From positions 3,064,501-3,128,500 of the forward strand of contig NZ_CP062253.1 of assembly GCF_014863585.1 (NCBI RefSeq): 64,000 bases of DNA. The letters are read 5' to 3'. Under the pieces are notes generated by a model that worked only from the letters and a program-made list of their open reading frames with translations, had not been told where the DNA came from and did no database searches. A program made the position numbers and the translations under genes. Shown one piece after another: positions 36,341 to 45,184 of this stretch (position 1 is its first letter; every line of letters starts with the position of its first letter). This DNA comes from Pseudomonas gozinkensis (GTDB lineage: Bacteria; Pseudomonadota; Gammaproteobacteria; Pseudomonadales; Pseudomonadaceae).

Positions 36341-36478
36341 TTGACTTGCGGGCGGCCCATCACCACCAAGGTTCATTACTGGTTCAGTAACGAAAATGAC
36401 GGACGTCTACTAGCGCCCCTGAAAAGCTCCAATCGCTTCAATATCACGAGTATTACAAAGATCAGCTTTCGCCTCCGC

Positions 36479-37402
36479 TTACATACGATGATGTTCCAGC
36501 AAGAAGTCCACGAACAATCGCACCCGTGCTGGCATTGTTGCCCCACCCACGAACACCGCGTGAATAGGTTCTTGGTCCCCAGGGTTCCAGGTTTCCAACA
36601 GCGCAACCAGGGCACCCCGATGTAGATCTTCGCTCACGGTGAACTCACCGATACGTGCAATGCCGGCGCCGACTCGCGCGAGTTGCGCCAGCGCTTCACC
36701 ACTGCTGCATTCGATGTTGCCGCTGACTTTCAGGGAAAACTCTTTGCCGTCGCGGATGAACGGCCAGTTGGGTTCGGCACGCCGGAAGTTGAAGCGCAGG
36801 CAGTTGTGCTTTAGCAGGTCTTCGGGTTCCTGGGGCATGCCATGGCGATGCAGATACTCGGGCGATGCCACCACGACCTGACCGGTAACGCCGATCCTGC
36901 GCGCAGTCAGCGGGCTGTCGGGCAGATGGCCAAAGCGGATCGCGACATCAGCCTGTCCGCCGAGAATGTCGACCACTTCGTCACCGAGGGTGAGGTCGAC
37001 GACGATGTGCGGGTAACGGGCGCTGAATGCTGCGACCAAGGGAACGATGGCCAGCCGGCCATGGCCAAGGGCGGCGCTGACGCGCAATCGCCCTTTGGGT
37101 ACGCCTTGATCGGCGATGGCTTCCTCGACTTCGTCCATGTCGGCGAGGATACGCCGGGCGCCGCGCAGGAACGCTTCACCCTCCGCAGTGAAGGTGATCG
37201 CGCGTGTAGTGCGCAACAACAAGCGGGTGCCAAGGCGTTGCTCGGTCCGCGCGATGATCCGACTGACTGCCGAGGGTGTCAGACCAAGTGAACGCGCTGC
37301 AGCTGACAGGCTGCCTTCCTGCGCCACCGTGGTGAACACGCTCATTTCACCCGACCTGCCGTTGAAATCCACTTGTGCCCCCTGCGCAAAGGTGATTGCC
37401 AA
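36479..37402 (-). CDS. LysR-family transcriptional regulator
   Basis: 307 residues. N-terminal winged HTH (SVFTTVAQEGSLSAAARSLG, SAVSRIIARTEQRLGTRLLLRTT) and C-terminal periplasmic-binding-like effector domain. Divergent from an MFS gene with 64 bp between, the classic arrangement in which the LysR protein controls the transporter. Both genes lie between the inverted tRNA repeats. Confidence 0.9.
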   Translation of the reverse strand: MAITFAQGAQVDFNGRSGEMSVFTTVAQEGSLSAAARSLGLTPSAVSRIIARTEQRLGTRLLLRTTRAITFTAEGEAFLRGARRILADMDEVEEAIADQGVPKGRLRVSAALGHGRLAIVPLVAAFSARYPHIVVDLTLGDEVVDILGGQADVAIRFGHLPDSPLTARRIGVTGQVVVASPEYLHRHGMPQEPEDLLKHNCLRFNFRRAEPNWPFIRDGKEFSLKVSGNIECSSGEALAQLARVGAGIARIGEFTVSEDLHRGALVALLETWNPGDQEPIHAVFVGGATMPARVRLFVDFLLEHHRM

Positions 37403-37466
37403 ATAGGCTAGCTACCGCTTGAAAGCACAGGATCGTAGCATCTGCGGCATAGATAAGGAGCCTTTC

Positions 37467-38633
37467 ATGCGTATCAATCCACCACTTGTCGCGCTCGCTA
37501 TCGGTGCCTTCGGCATCGGCGTAACAGAATTCGCCCCCATGGGCATGCTTCCGGGTATCGCTGCGGATCTGGGCGTTTCCATTCCCGCGGCCGGTTTGCT
37601 GGTCAGTGCTTATGCGCTGGGCGTATTGCTCGGTGCGCCGTTGATGACCCTGACCACCGGCAGGATTCCCCGGCGCTATCTGCTGATCGGGCTGATGGCG
37701 ATTTTCACTCTGGGCAATTTGATGTCAGCCCTGGCCACGGATTACTACAGCCTGATGGTTGCCAGGGTGGTGACCTCACTGAACCATGGTGCATTTTTTG
37801 GTGTCGGCTCCATCGTAGCCGCCAGCGTGGTCGCCCCCGAAAAACGTGCCGGAGCGGTTGCGGCAATGTTCATGGGCCTGACATTGGCGACCATTGGCGG
37901 TGTGCCGCTGGCCGCCTGGTTTGGTGAACTGTTCGGTTGGCGAACCGCATTCTGGGGGATTACCGGCCTGGGCTTGGTGACCATGGCCGCGTTGTGGTTT
38001 GCGCTGCCTGACGTGCGGGCGACACCAAGCGTTGGAGCCATCGCGGAAATTCGTGTATTGGGGCGCGGCCAGGTGCTGGCTGCGCTGGCCTTGACCGTAG
38101 TCGGCTCGAGCGCCATGTTCACCGTTTTCACCTATATAGCACCGATCCTCAGCAGCGAGACCCATGCATCCAGTCCCTACATCACTGCCATGCTAATGCT
38201 TTACGGCGTCGGGTTGACGCTCGGCAACATGTGGGGCGGTAAGGCCGCGGACCGCTCGATAGATCGCACCCTGGTCGTTTCGCTGAGCGTGCTGATTCTG
38301 GTCTTGTTGGCGTTCACTGTGCTTATGCGCTGGCCACTGCCGGCCGCCGTGGCCATCCTGATTTGGGGGATCGCCAGTTTTGCCCTAGTGCCGCCGCTAC
38401 AGATGCGCGTCATGGAAGCCGCTAGAGACGCGCCCAATCTTGCCTCGGCGGTGAATATCGGAGCCTTCAATTTTGGCAATGCGATTGGTGCGGCGCTGGG
38501 AGGAGCAGTGATCAACGCAGGGCTGGGTTATCCGGCGATTTCCCTGGCAGGGGCGACGATGGCAGGCTTGGGGTTGCTGATGGTGTTGGCTTTTGTCCGG
38601 CGTTCCAGAAGGGTTGAAGCAGTAGCGGTTTGA
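37467..38633 (+). CDS. MFS transporter (AraJ-like exporter)
   Basis: 388 residues from ATG 37467, with AAGGAG seven bases upstream. Twelve hydrophobic segments; start PPLVALAIGAFGIGVTEFAPMG and the RIPRRYLL loop after TM2 are typical of DHA1 arabinose-efflux-permease-like exporters. Probably regulated by the divergent LysR gene. Substrate unknown. Confidence 0.88.
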   Translation: MRINPPLVALAIGAFGIGVTEFAPMGMLPGIAADLGVSIPAAGLLVSAYALGVLLGAPLMTLTTGRIPRRYLLIGLMAIFTLGNLMSALATDYYSLMVARVVTSLNHGAFFGVGSIVAASVVAPEKRAGAVAAMFMGLTLATIGGVPLAAWFGELFGWRTAFWGITGLGLVTMAALWFALPDVRATPSVGAIAEIRVLGRGQVLAALALTVVGSSAMFTVFTYIAPILSSETHASSPYITAMLMLYGVGLTLGNMWGGKAADRSIDRTLVVSLSVLILVLLAFTVLMRWPLPAAVAILIWGIASFALVPPLQMRVMEAARDAPNLASAVNIGAFNFGNAIGAALGGAVINAGLGYPAISLAGATMAGLGLLMVLAFVRRSRRVEAVAV

Positions 38634-38874
38634 CGACGGTGACGGGGGAGTGATTCGTTAACCTCGAGGTGTGGCGGCAGGAAGTAATTCGCTGCCGTTT
38701 CGGGCGGCGAATACGGCTGAAAGATGCAAGATGCCTAATCTCAAACGCTCACTTCATTTTTTGGTCGAGCTATCAGATTTCGCGGCAGAGGGGGAGAGTA
38801 GGTGCGGTTGCGGAAATGGCCGAAAACTTGCGGAAATGATCTATTAAGAGATGAGCAAAATTCCTGAAAGCCAG

Positions 38875-38970
38875 AAACGACAAAGCCCTGAATAATCAGG
38901 GCTTTGTCGTATCAAATATGGCGGAGGCGATGGGATTCGAACTCATGGACCTGTTACAGTCGACGGTTTT
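38875..38970 (-). repeat. Right copy of the 96-bp inverted repeat (inside and after tRNA-Ser)
   Basis: Minus-strand 3' half of tRNA-Ser(UGA) plus its terminator, identical to 35743-35838 in opposite orientation. The 240 bp between the MFS stop and this repeat carry only a short direct repeat, TTGCGGAAATG at 38808-38818 and 38828-38838. Confidence 0.85.
38877..38910 (-). terminator. Terminator of tRNA-Ser
   Basis: Perfect 15-bp stem (ACGACAAAGCCCTGA with its complement) and 4-nt loop, 8 nt after the CCA end of the tRNA. A duplicate lies at 35803-35836. Confidence 0.75.
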
Positions 38971-39006
38971 CAAGACCGTTGCCTTAAACCACTCGGCCAC
39001 ACCTCC
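38919..39006 (-). tRNA. tRNA-Ser (anticodon UGA)
   Basis: 88 nt including encoded CCA. Acceptor GGAGGTG pairs with CGCCTCC; D-loop GGTTTAAGGC; anticodon loop CTTGAAA with TGA at 38970-38972; long class II variable arm (GTCGACTGTAACAGGTCC region); T-loop TTCGAATCC. Neighbour is the YccA gene, as I recall for other Pseudomonas genomes. The 3' half is duplicated, inverted, at 35743. Confidence 0.95.
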
Positions 39007-39128
39007 GTTGCGTTGCGGGCGCCATAATACCTGAATGAAACACACTGTCAAACTCTGTGCATGGCTTGTTACAGAGCGTCTGTTATGATCTTTGCGACTG
39101 AACGTTTCAAACCAACAGGAGTGTCGCC

Positions 39129-39800
39129 ATGCGCGAACAGGATTACGCAGTTCACAACAGCGTGCAGGCTGAGCAGCTAGAGGTTAGCCGCGTCCTGCGC
39201 AACACTTACGGTCTACTGGCGCTCACCCTCGCATTCAGCGGTGTGATGGCGTTCGTGGCTCAACAGATGCGGGTCGGCTACCCGAATATTTTCGTGGTGC
39301 TGATCGGTTTCTACGGGCTGTTCTTCCTCACCAACAAGCTCCGTGATTCCGCCTGGGGCCTGGTGTCGGCATTTGCCCTGACCGGTTTCATGGGTTTCCT
39401 GCTCGGCCCGATCCTCAACCGTTACCTGGGCATGCAGGGTGGCGCTGAAGTCGTCAGCTCCGCGTTCGCGATGACTGCACTGGTGTTCGGTGGTCTGTCG
39501 GCCTACGTGCTGATCACTCGCAAGGACATGAGCTTCCTCGGTGGCTTCATCACCGCCGGTTTCTTCGTCCTGCTGGGTGCGACGCTGGCGAGCATGTTCT
39601 TCCAGATCAGCGGCCTGCAACTGGCGATCAGCGCAGGTTTCGTGCTGTTCTCGTCGGTCTGCATCCTGTTCCAGACCAGCGCCATCATCCACGGCGGCGA
39701 GCGCAACTACATCATGGCAACCATCAGCCTGTATGTATCGATCTACAACCTGTTCGTCAGCCTGTTGCAGATCTTCGGCATCATGAGCCGCGACGACTGA
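39129..39800 (+). CDS. Bax inhibitor-1/YccA family membrane protein
   Basis: 223 residues with seven hydrophobic segments and a charged N-terminal tail. Family features: LLALTLAFSGVMA in TM1 and the GGERNYIMATISLYVSIYNL region before the last TM, including the aspartate-rich end MSRDD. YccA proteins modulate FtsH proteolysis in E. coli. CAGGAG precedes the ATG, and a terminator follows at 39823. Confidence 0.93.
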   Translation: MREQDYAVHNSVQAEQLEVSRVLRNTYGLLALTLAFSGVMAFVAQQMRVGYPNIFVVLIGFYGLFFLTNKLRDSAWGLVSAFALTGFMGFLLGPILNRYLGMQGGAEVVSSAFAMTALVFGGLSAYVLITRKDMSFLGGFITAGFFVLLGATLASMFFQISGLQLAISAGFVLFSSVCILFQTSAIIHGGERNYIMATISLYVSIYNLFVSLLQIFGIMSRDD

Positions 39801-39822
39801 TCGCTGCACCGCTAAAAACAAG

Positions 39823-39845
39823 AAACCCGCGAAAGCGGGTTTTTT
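39823..39845 (+). terminator. Rho-independent terminator after the YccA gene
   Basis: AAACCCGC-GAAA-GCGGGTTT stem-loop followed by TTTT; placed between the YccA gene (+) and the lipoprotein gene (-), it could serve both. Confidence 0.85.
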
Positions 39846-39872
39846 GTTGCCTGCGAAAAAGAGAGCCGGCAA

Positions 39873-40199
39873 TCAATTGATCTCGATGCTGCCGTCGGCC
39901 TGTTGCTTGTAGATCGTGTAGGGCAACAGCAACGTATCGAGCACTCCCGACACGGCCGCATCGACGAGCAGACCCGGCGTCGCGTTCTTGTAGTTGAACG
40001 CATCGACATCATCCGGCTTTTCGGCGTGCAGCATGCAGAAGTCGTACGTCACGCCGCTGTAGATACGCGGTACAGCGCCGCAATAGGATTTGTTCGCTTT
40101 CAACTGCTCCGTGGAATGCTTGTCACTGAACGCCACGGTCTGCACCGTCCCGCACCCTGCCAGCATCAACGCTGCCAGCATCATTGCCTGAATTCTCAT
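39873..40199 (-). CDS. YceK/YidQ-like small lipoprotein
   Basis: 108 residues from ATG 40199. Lipobox LMLAGCG followed by TVQTVAFSDKH; body has YCGAVPRIYSGVTYDFCML and a hydrophobic C-terminal part AVSGVLDTLLLPYTIYKQ, the hallmarks of the YceK/YidQ (DUF1375) family. The C-terminal segment LPYTI(Y) is typical. Outer-membrane lipoprotein of unknown function. Confidence 0.8.
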   Translation of the reverse strand: MRIQAMMLAALMLAGCGTVQTVAFSDKHSTEQLKANKSYCGAVPRIYSGVTYDFCMLHAEKPDDVDAFNYKNATPGLLVDAAVSGVLDTLLLPYTIYKQQADGSIEIN

Positions 40200-40239
40200 G
40201 CCGCCAATCCTTCGCCGGAAAAAACTCAATTTACGCCGC

Positions 40240-40677
40240 TCATGCCATCGGCGGCAATCGCCGTTTCACCGGGGTCTTCTTGACGATCGCGGTATTGGTT
40301 TCCGCCAGCGTGTTCAGGCGGTCGAGCAGGGTGTCCAGTTGCTCCATCGAGCGCACATGCAGACGGGCGATAAAACAATCCTCACCGGTAACCTTGTCGC
40401 ACTCGGTGAACTCGGGAATCGACAAAATCTGCCGCTCCACCTCCTGCAACTGCCCCGGCAATGGTCGCACCCGGACAATCGCCTGCAACTGATAACCGAA
40501 GCATTTTGGATCGATTTCCACGGTGTAACCCTTGAGCACACCACGTTCCTCCAGACGCCGCAGGCGCTCGGCCACGCTGGGCGAGGACAACCCGCTGATC
40601 TGCGCCAGCGCCTTGAGCGAGCGTCGCGAATCCTCCATCAAGGCTCCGATCAGGATCTGGTCGATATCGTCGGTCAT
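40240..40677 (-). CDS. Lrp/AsnC-family transcriptional regulator
   Basis: 145 residues. HTH SLKALAQISGLSSPSVAERLRRLEERGV at about 20-47 and RAM effector domain (YQLQAIVRVRPLPGQ, GEDCFIARLHV). Divergent from an EamA-type exporter gene (138 bp between), which it probably controls in response to an amino acid, as is common for this pairing. Confidence 0.9.
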   Translation of the reverse strand: MTDDIDQILIGALMEDSRRSLKALAQISGLSSPSVAERLRRLEERGVLKGYTVEIDPKCFGYQLQAIVRVRPLPGQLQEVERQILSIPEFTECDKVTGEDCFIARLHVRSMEQLDTLLDRLNTLAETNTAIVKKTPVKRRLPPMA

Positions 40678-40815
40678 ACAAAAACTCCCGCATTAGGCGA
40701 ATGGCGCAAACCACCCTCGATAAAAAAGGCAGAAATCGAGTTTAGCCTGCTTTTTGCGCTGGAGAAGCCGCGGTCCCGCTTGGCATACTTTTGCCACACA
40801 TTAAGGAGATTGATG

Positions 40816-41709
40816 ATGGACAACACACTCCGTCGCGGCTCATTCGAAATGACCGCCGCCATGCTGATTTCCGGGACGATCGGCTGGTTCGTGCTGGTGT
40901 CCGGGCAACCGGTGCTGGACGTGGTGTTCTGGCGCTGCGTGTTCGGCGCCGGGACTTTGCTGCTGATCTGCGCCGCGTTCGGCTTTCTGCGCCCAGGCAT
41001 TCTGACCCGCACCACCTTCCTGCTGGCGGTGCTCAGCGGGGTGGCAATCGTCGGCAACTGGGTGTTGCTGTTCGCCTCGTATTCGAGGGCTTCGATTGCC
41101 ATCGGCACGGCGGTGTACAACGTCCAGCCGTTCATGCTGGTGGGTTTGGCGGCGCTGTTCCTGGGCGAGAAGATCACCCTGCAAAAGCTGTTCTGGCTGG
41201 CGATTTCTTTCATGGGAATGCTGGCCATCGTCAGTGCCCACGGCGGGCAGGGCGAGGGTGGCAATAATTACCTGACAGGGATCGCGCTGGCGCTGGGGGC
41301 GGCGTTTTTGTACGCCATCGCAGCGTTGATCATCAAGCGCCTGACTGGCACACCGCCGCACTTGATTGCGCTAATCCAGGTTTGCACCGGCGTGTTGTTG
41401 CTCGCGCCGTTCGCCCATTTCTCAGCAATGCCCGAGGCGCCGAGTGCCTGGGCCAGCCTGGTGACGCTGGGCATCGTCCACACCGGTCTGATGTACGTAT
41501 TGCTCTACGGCGCGATCCAGAAACTGCCGACCGCATTGACCGGCGCCCTGTCGTTCATCTACCCGATTGCGGCGATTTTCGTCGACTGGTTTGCCTTCGG
41601 CCATCAATTGCAAACCCTGCAATGGATCGGCGTGGCGGCTATTTTGCTGGCCGCTGCCGGCATGCAACAGGGTTGGGGCCTGAAGACGCGGCGCCTGGCC
41701 GCGCAGTAA
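40816..41709 (+). CDS. DMT-family (EamA) exporter
   Basis: 297 residues from ATG 40816; AAGGAG is seven bases upstream, while the ATG at 40813 is too close. Ten hydrophobic segments in two EamA halves (GTIGWFVLVSGQPVLDVVFW in TM1-2, WGLKTRRLAA at the C-terminal tail). Likely amino-acid or metabolite exporter given the divergent Lrp-type regulator. Confidence 0.87.
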   Translation: MDNTLRRGSFEMTAAMLISGTIGWFVLVSGQPVLDVVFWRCVFGAGTLLLICAAFGFLRPGILTRTTFLLAVLSGVAIVGNWVLLFASYSRASIAIGTAVYNVQPFMLVGLAALFLGEKITLQKLFWLAISFMGMLAIVSAHGGQGEGGNNYLTGIALALGAAFLYAIAALIIKRLTGTPPHLIALIQVCTGVLLLAPFAHFSAMPEAPSAWASLVTLGIVHTGLMYVLLYGAIQKLPTALTGALSFIYPIAAIFVDWFAFGHQLQTLQWIGVAAILLAAAGMQQGWGLKTRRLAAQ

Positions 41710-41712
41710 AAC

Positions 41713-42786
41713 TCAGATGTTCCAGCGCGGCGCAGTCTTCGCCAGGCGCTGGCGCATCTCGCCGACGTTGGCGGCCAGTTGCCGGGTCAACAAACGGTAG
41801 CCATCGAGTGGGCTGTAGACCGGCGTGTCGAGGCTGGCGTCCGGCAACTCCACCGGGCGTCCCAATCGGCCGGACGCACCGGTTTTCAACGCCCGGGCCA
41901 TGCCGATCAATTGCACGCGAATATGCCGGTGCTCAGCCTTGAGCGCTGCTTGCAGGTGCGCCATGGCGTCGGGGTCGTTGGCGTCCGGGCGGATGTTGCC
42001 GAGGATTTCCAGGGTGCTGATGCACATGCGCAGGTTGCGCTGGATCGCGTCCAGTTCGGTCATTGACACCTTGACCTCCTTGGACACCGACGGCATCAGC
42101 GAACGCAACTGCACCATCACCGCGTTCAGTCGACTCATCAATTTCAAGTGTTCGTCGGCAGTCACCGGTTGGCCGCCGATGATCCGCCCGTACACCGTTG
42201 CGCAATCGCGCAGCGCATCGGCCAGGTTGTAGCGCCACGAGTACACCGCGTACAGCGGCAGGGCGAAGGAGAAGGCCAGGGCCAAAGCGATACCGATCAG
42301 GATATCGACCCCGCGCCACAGCCCGTCGGTGATCGGGTTGTCGCCATGCCCGGCGACAATGAACACGGTGATGGCCGAGAGCAGGGCCGTATAACCGCCC
42401 TTGCCGATGGCGTGGTACGAGAAGAATCCGCACACCACCGCCATCGCAAAATAGGTCAGCCACGGCATGCCCAGCCATGCCTGCTGCGCCACTATCAATA
42501 AACCGACGCCGGCACCGATCAAGGTGCCGGTGGCGCGTTCGGCGGCTTTCTTGCCGATGTTGCCGTGATGCTGCAAGCCGCCGATGACTACCAGCATGGT
42601 CACCGACGCCCATTCGCCGTGGGGCAGGTTGATGCCGGTGGTCAGCAAGATCGTCGCCAGCAATCCCAGCGCGACGCGCACCGCGTGGATCGTTCGTGCA
42701 TGGCGGTAACGCCGGTACGGGTCGAGCAACGGCCGCAGGATCCGCCGCAACAGCGGCGGCCAGCGGTGGGGGCTGAAAGTGCTCAG
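41713..42786 (-). CDS. FUSC-family membrane protein (aromatic acid exporter-like), probable CTG start
   Basis: 357 residues if read from CTG 42784-42786. Six TM segments of the FUSC/YccS type near the N-terminus (HAVRVALGLLATILLTTG, CGFFSYHAIGKGGYTALL) and a cytosolic helical C-terminal part. No ATG or GTG fits the N-terminus: the first non-ATG alternative with a domain is TTG 42750, but a perfect AGGAGG lies 8 bases before CTG 42786, and the codons between read STFSPHRWPPLL, which look native. The gene follows the GapN-like gene by 13 bp. Confidence 0.75.
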   Translation of the reverse strand: MSTFSPHRWPPLLRRILRPLLDPYRRYRHARTIHAVRVALGLLATILLTTGINLPHGEWASVTMLVVIGGLQHHGNIGKKAAERATGTLIGAGVGLLIVAQQAWLGMPWLTYFAMAVVCGFFSYHAIGKGGYTALLSAITVFIVAGHGDNPITDGLWRGVDILIGIALALAFSFALPLYAVYSWRYNLADALRDCATVYGRIIGGQPVTADEHLKLMSRLNAVMVQLRSLMPSVSKEVKVSMTELDAIQRNLRMCISTLEILGNIRPDANDPDAMAHLQAALKAEHRHIRVQLIGMARALKTGASGRLGRPVELPDASLDTPVYSPLDGYRLLTRQLAANVGEMRQRLAKTAPRWNI

Positions 42787-42799
42787 CGCTGATTCCTCC

Positions 42800-44425
42800 T
42801 CAGAAGATGTAGTCGGTGGCGATGAAGTTCGAATCGCGCCCGCGAATGATTTCGCTGATCAGGTCCTTGTTGGGTTCCTGGAACTTGGTCGCCACCAGGG
42901 TACGGATCGAAAACACCCGCAGCGCATCGTGTACCGACAGCGTGCCCTCGGCGGAGTTCTTGCGACCGTTGAACGGGTAGGTGTCCGGGCCGCGCTGGCA
43001 CTGGGCATTGAGGTTGATCCGCCCGACCTGGTTGGCGAAGGTGTCGACCAGACGACCGACCGCCACCGGGTTGGTGCCGAAGATGCTCAGTTGCTGGCCG
43101 AAATCCGACTCCAGCACGTAGTCGATCACGGTATCGAGATGACGGTACGGCACGATCGGCACCACCGGGCCGAACTGCTCTTCCTGATAGACACGCATCT
43201 GTGGTGTCACCGGGTACAGCACCGCCGGGTAGAAGAACGAGGCTCGCGCTTCGCCGCCATTCGGGTTGACCACTTGGGCGCCTTTGCTTTGCGCATCGGC
43301 CACCAGCCCGTGCAGGTAATCGACCTTGCCCGACTCCGGCAGCGGCGTCAGCGAAACCCCGCTGTCCCACGGCATGCCCGGTTTGAGGCTGGCCAGTTTG
43401 GCGTTGAATTTCTCGATGAAGCTATCGACCACATCTTCATGCACGAACAGAATCTTCAGCGCGGTGCAGCGCTGGCCGTTGAACGACAGGGAACCGGTAA
43501 CCGCTTCACTCACCGCGTTATCCAGATCGACTTCTGGCAGGACGATGCCGGGGTTCTTCGCATCCAGCCCCAATGCTGCGCGCAAACGATGCGGTTTCGG
43601 GTGCAGTTTCTTCAGGTCGCTGGCGGCCTTGTTGGTGCCGATGAAGGCGAAGATATCGATCTTGCCGCTGGCCATCAGCGCGCTGACGGTCTCGCGGCCG
43701 CTGCCGTAGATCACGTTGATCACGCCGGTCGGGAAGCTGTCGCGGAAGGCTTCGAGCAGCGGACGGATCAGCAGCACGCCGAGCTTCGCCGGTTTGAACA
43801 CCACGGTGTTGCCCATGATCAGCGCCGGAATCAACGTGGTGAACGTCTCGTTCAGCGGATAGTTGTAAGGCCCCATGCACAGTGCCACGCCGAGTGGTAC
43901 GCGGCGGATCTGGCCGAGGGTGTCCTGCTCCAGTTCGAAGCGGCTGGAGCGACGGTCGAGTTCTTTCAACGCATTGATGGTGTCGACGATGTAGTCGCAG
44001 GTGCGGTCGAACTCTTTTTCCGAGTCCTTGAGGTTCTTGCCGATTTCCCACATCAGCAGTTTCACCACGGCGTCGCGCTGCTGGCGCATGCGCCCGAGGA
44101 AGGCTTCGACGTGCTGGATGCGTTCGGCCACGCGCATGGTCGGCCACAGGCCCTGGCCCCGGTCGTAGGCACGGACGGCGGCGTCGAGGGCGGTGAGGGC
44201 GGTGTCGGCGTCCAGCAGCGGCGTGCTGCCGAGGATCACCTGTTCGTCGCCATTGTCACCGTGCAGATAGACCGGGCTGCGCACGGTGGCGAGCGGGCCG
44301 TCCCAGCGGCGCAACTGGCCATCGACCAGGTATTCGCGTTGCTCGACCTGACCGTCGAGGCGGTATTTTTCCGGGATGTCGCTGACAGAAGGGAACAGGT
44401 TGCCAAGAATGTTTGCTGTGGTCAT
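42800..44425 (-). CDS. NADP-dependent glyceraldehyde-3-phosphate dehydrogenase-like aldehyde dehydrogenase
   Basis: 541 residues, about 40-60 longer than most ALDHs. ALDH blocks present: GPYNYPLNETF (cofactor-side strand with the conserved Asn), PALIMGNTVVFKPAK, FIGTNKAASDL, and the nucleophile in FNGQRCTALK. The block that normally reads E-L-G-G-K with the general-base Glu reads ALGLDAKNPG here, so the Glu appears replaced. Overall closest to plant-type GapN, but substrate should be treated as open. Followed by the FUSC gene in the same operon. Confidence 0.75.
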   Translation of the reverse strand: MTTANILGNLFPSVSDIPEKYRLDGQVEQREYLVDGQLRRWDGPLATVRSPVYLHGDNGDEQVILGSTPLLDADTALTALDAAVRAYDRGQGLWPTMRVAERIQHVEAFLGRMRQQRDAVVKLLMWEIGKNLKDSEKEFDRTCDYIVDTINALKELDRRSSRFELEQDTLGQIRRVPLGVALCMGPYNYPLNETFTTLIPALIMGNTVVFKPAKLGVLLIRPLLEAFRDSFPTGVINVIYGSGRETVSALMASGKIDIFAFIGTNKAASDLKKLHPKPHRLRAALGLDAKNPGIVLPEVDLDNAVSEAVTGSLSFNGQRCTALKILFVHEDVVDSFIEKFNAKLASLKPGMPWDSGVSLTPLPESGKVDYLHGLVADAQSKGAQVVNPNGGEARASFFYPAVLYPVTPQMRVYQEEQFGPVVPIVPYRHLDTVIDYVLESDFGQQLSIFGTNPVAVGRLVDTFANQVGRINLNAQCQRGPDTYPFNGRKNSAEGTLSVHDALRVFSIRTLVATKFQEPNKDLISEIIRGRDSNFIATDYIF

Positions 44426-44573
44426 GTCGCTACCCCGTAGAAGATGTCGGCGGGCCGATTGGAAAAGGCTTTACAGGTTATACGCCTGAATTCACTGAAA
44501 TTTAAACCCGCAAATGTCACGCGAATGTCACGCAAAGGCGCAGGGCAGAGGGGGGAGCAACACCGCGAACTCT

Positions 44574-44676
44574 GTGGGAGCTGCGGTGCGACGATTCGAC
44601 TTGCCAGCGATGAGGCCGCAACTTTCACCGGCTTCATCGACTGACACTCCGCTATCGCTGGCAAGCCAGCTCCCAC
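44574..44676. repeat. REP-like intergenic palindrome
   Basis: Nested inverted repeat: GTGGGAGCTG (44574-44583) with CAGCTCCCAC (44667-44676), and CTTGCCAGCGAT (44600-44611) with ATCGCTGGCAAG (44654-44665). The same family recurs at 57773-57860. It occupies the 395-bp gap 44426-44820 between divergent genes; nothing else is seen there. Confidence 0.8.
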
Positions 44677-44820
44677 AGGTTTTCAGGAATGCCCGATTCT
44701 TCAGGGAACCCGACTGGCCCAGGATGCTCCCTTCGCTGTCCCGCAATGCCCTCAACGCGCTGGCTTCGCTGGCTTAAGGTGAGATCACAACAATAAGTGA
44801 TGCCACACGCGAGGATTGTC

Positions 44821-45174
44821 ATGCGGGCAAGCCGATTCACTTTACTGCTGCCATTGTTCCTGACGCTGTCAGGCTGTGGCGAAGACCCCAAACCCCCGGC
44901 CAGCACCAACAACAGCATTCCCAAAGACCCGGCCCTGGCGCAGATCTACGCCAACAGCTGCCAGCTCTGCCACGCCAATCCCGCCGCCAATGCGCCGCTG
45001 ACCGGTGACCGCAAGGCCTGGGAATCGCGCATCCAGCAGGGCGCCGACACGCTGCTCGACCACGCCATCAACGGCTACAACGGCATGCCGCCGATGGGCC
45101 AGTGCGTTGAGTGCTCGGAAGAACAATTCCTTCAGTTGATCGGCTTCATGGCCGACCAGCCGCTCCCACAATAA
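44821..45174 (+). CDS. Small c-type cytochrome lipoprotein (cytochrome c5-like)
   Basis: 117 residues from ATG 44821. Lipobox LTLSGCG, heme motif CQLCH, distal ligand region NGYNGMPPMG with Met, and a C-terminal pair CVEC as in cytochrome c5 and related class I cytochromes. Placed 10 bp before a Tat-type FAD oxidase gene, so it is probably the electron acceptor of that enzyme in the periplasm. Confidence 0.85.
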   Translation: MRASRFTLLLPLFLTLSGCGEDPKPPASTNNSIPKDPALAQIYANSCQLCHANPAANAPLTGDRKAWESRIQQGADTLLDHAINGYNGMPPMGQCVECSEEQFLQLIGFMADQPLPQ

Positions 45175-45184
45175 GGACCCTGGC

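Noticed and set aside
36376..36390. Short TTACTG-GTT-CAGTAA dyad
   Set aside because: Too short and not next to a start or stop that it could serve.
35743..39006. A simple genomic island with direct att repeats
   Set aside because: The repeats are inverted, and no integrase gene lies between them.
42779..44440. 553-codon plus-strand frame over the GapN-like gene
   Set aside because: Shadow frame in high-GC DNA; the minus-strand gene has the ALDH motifs.
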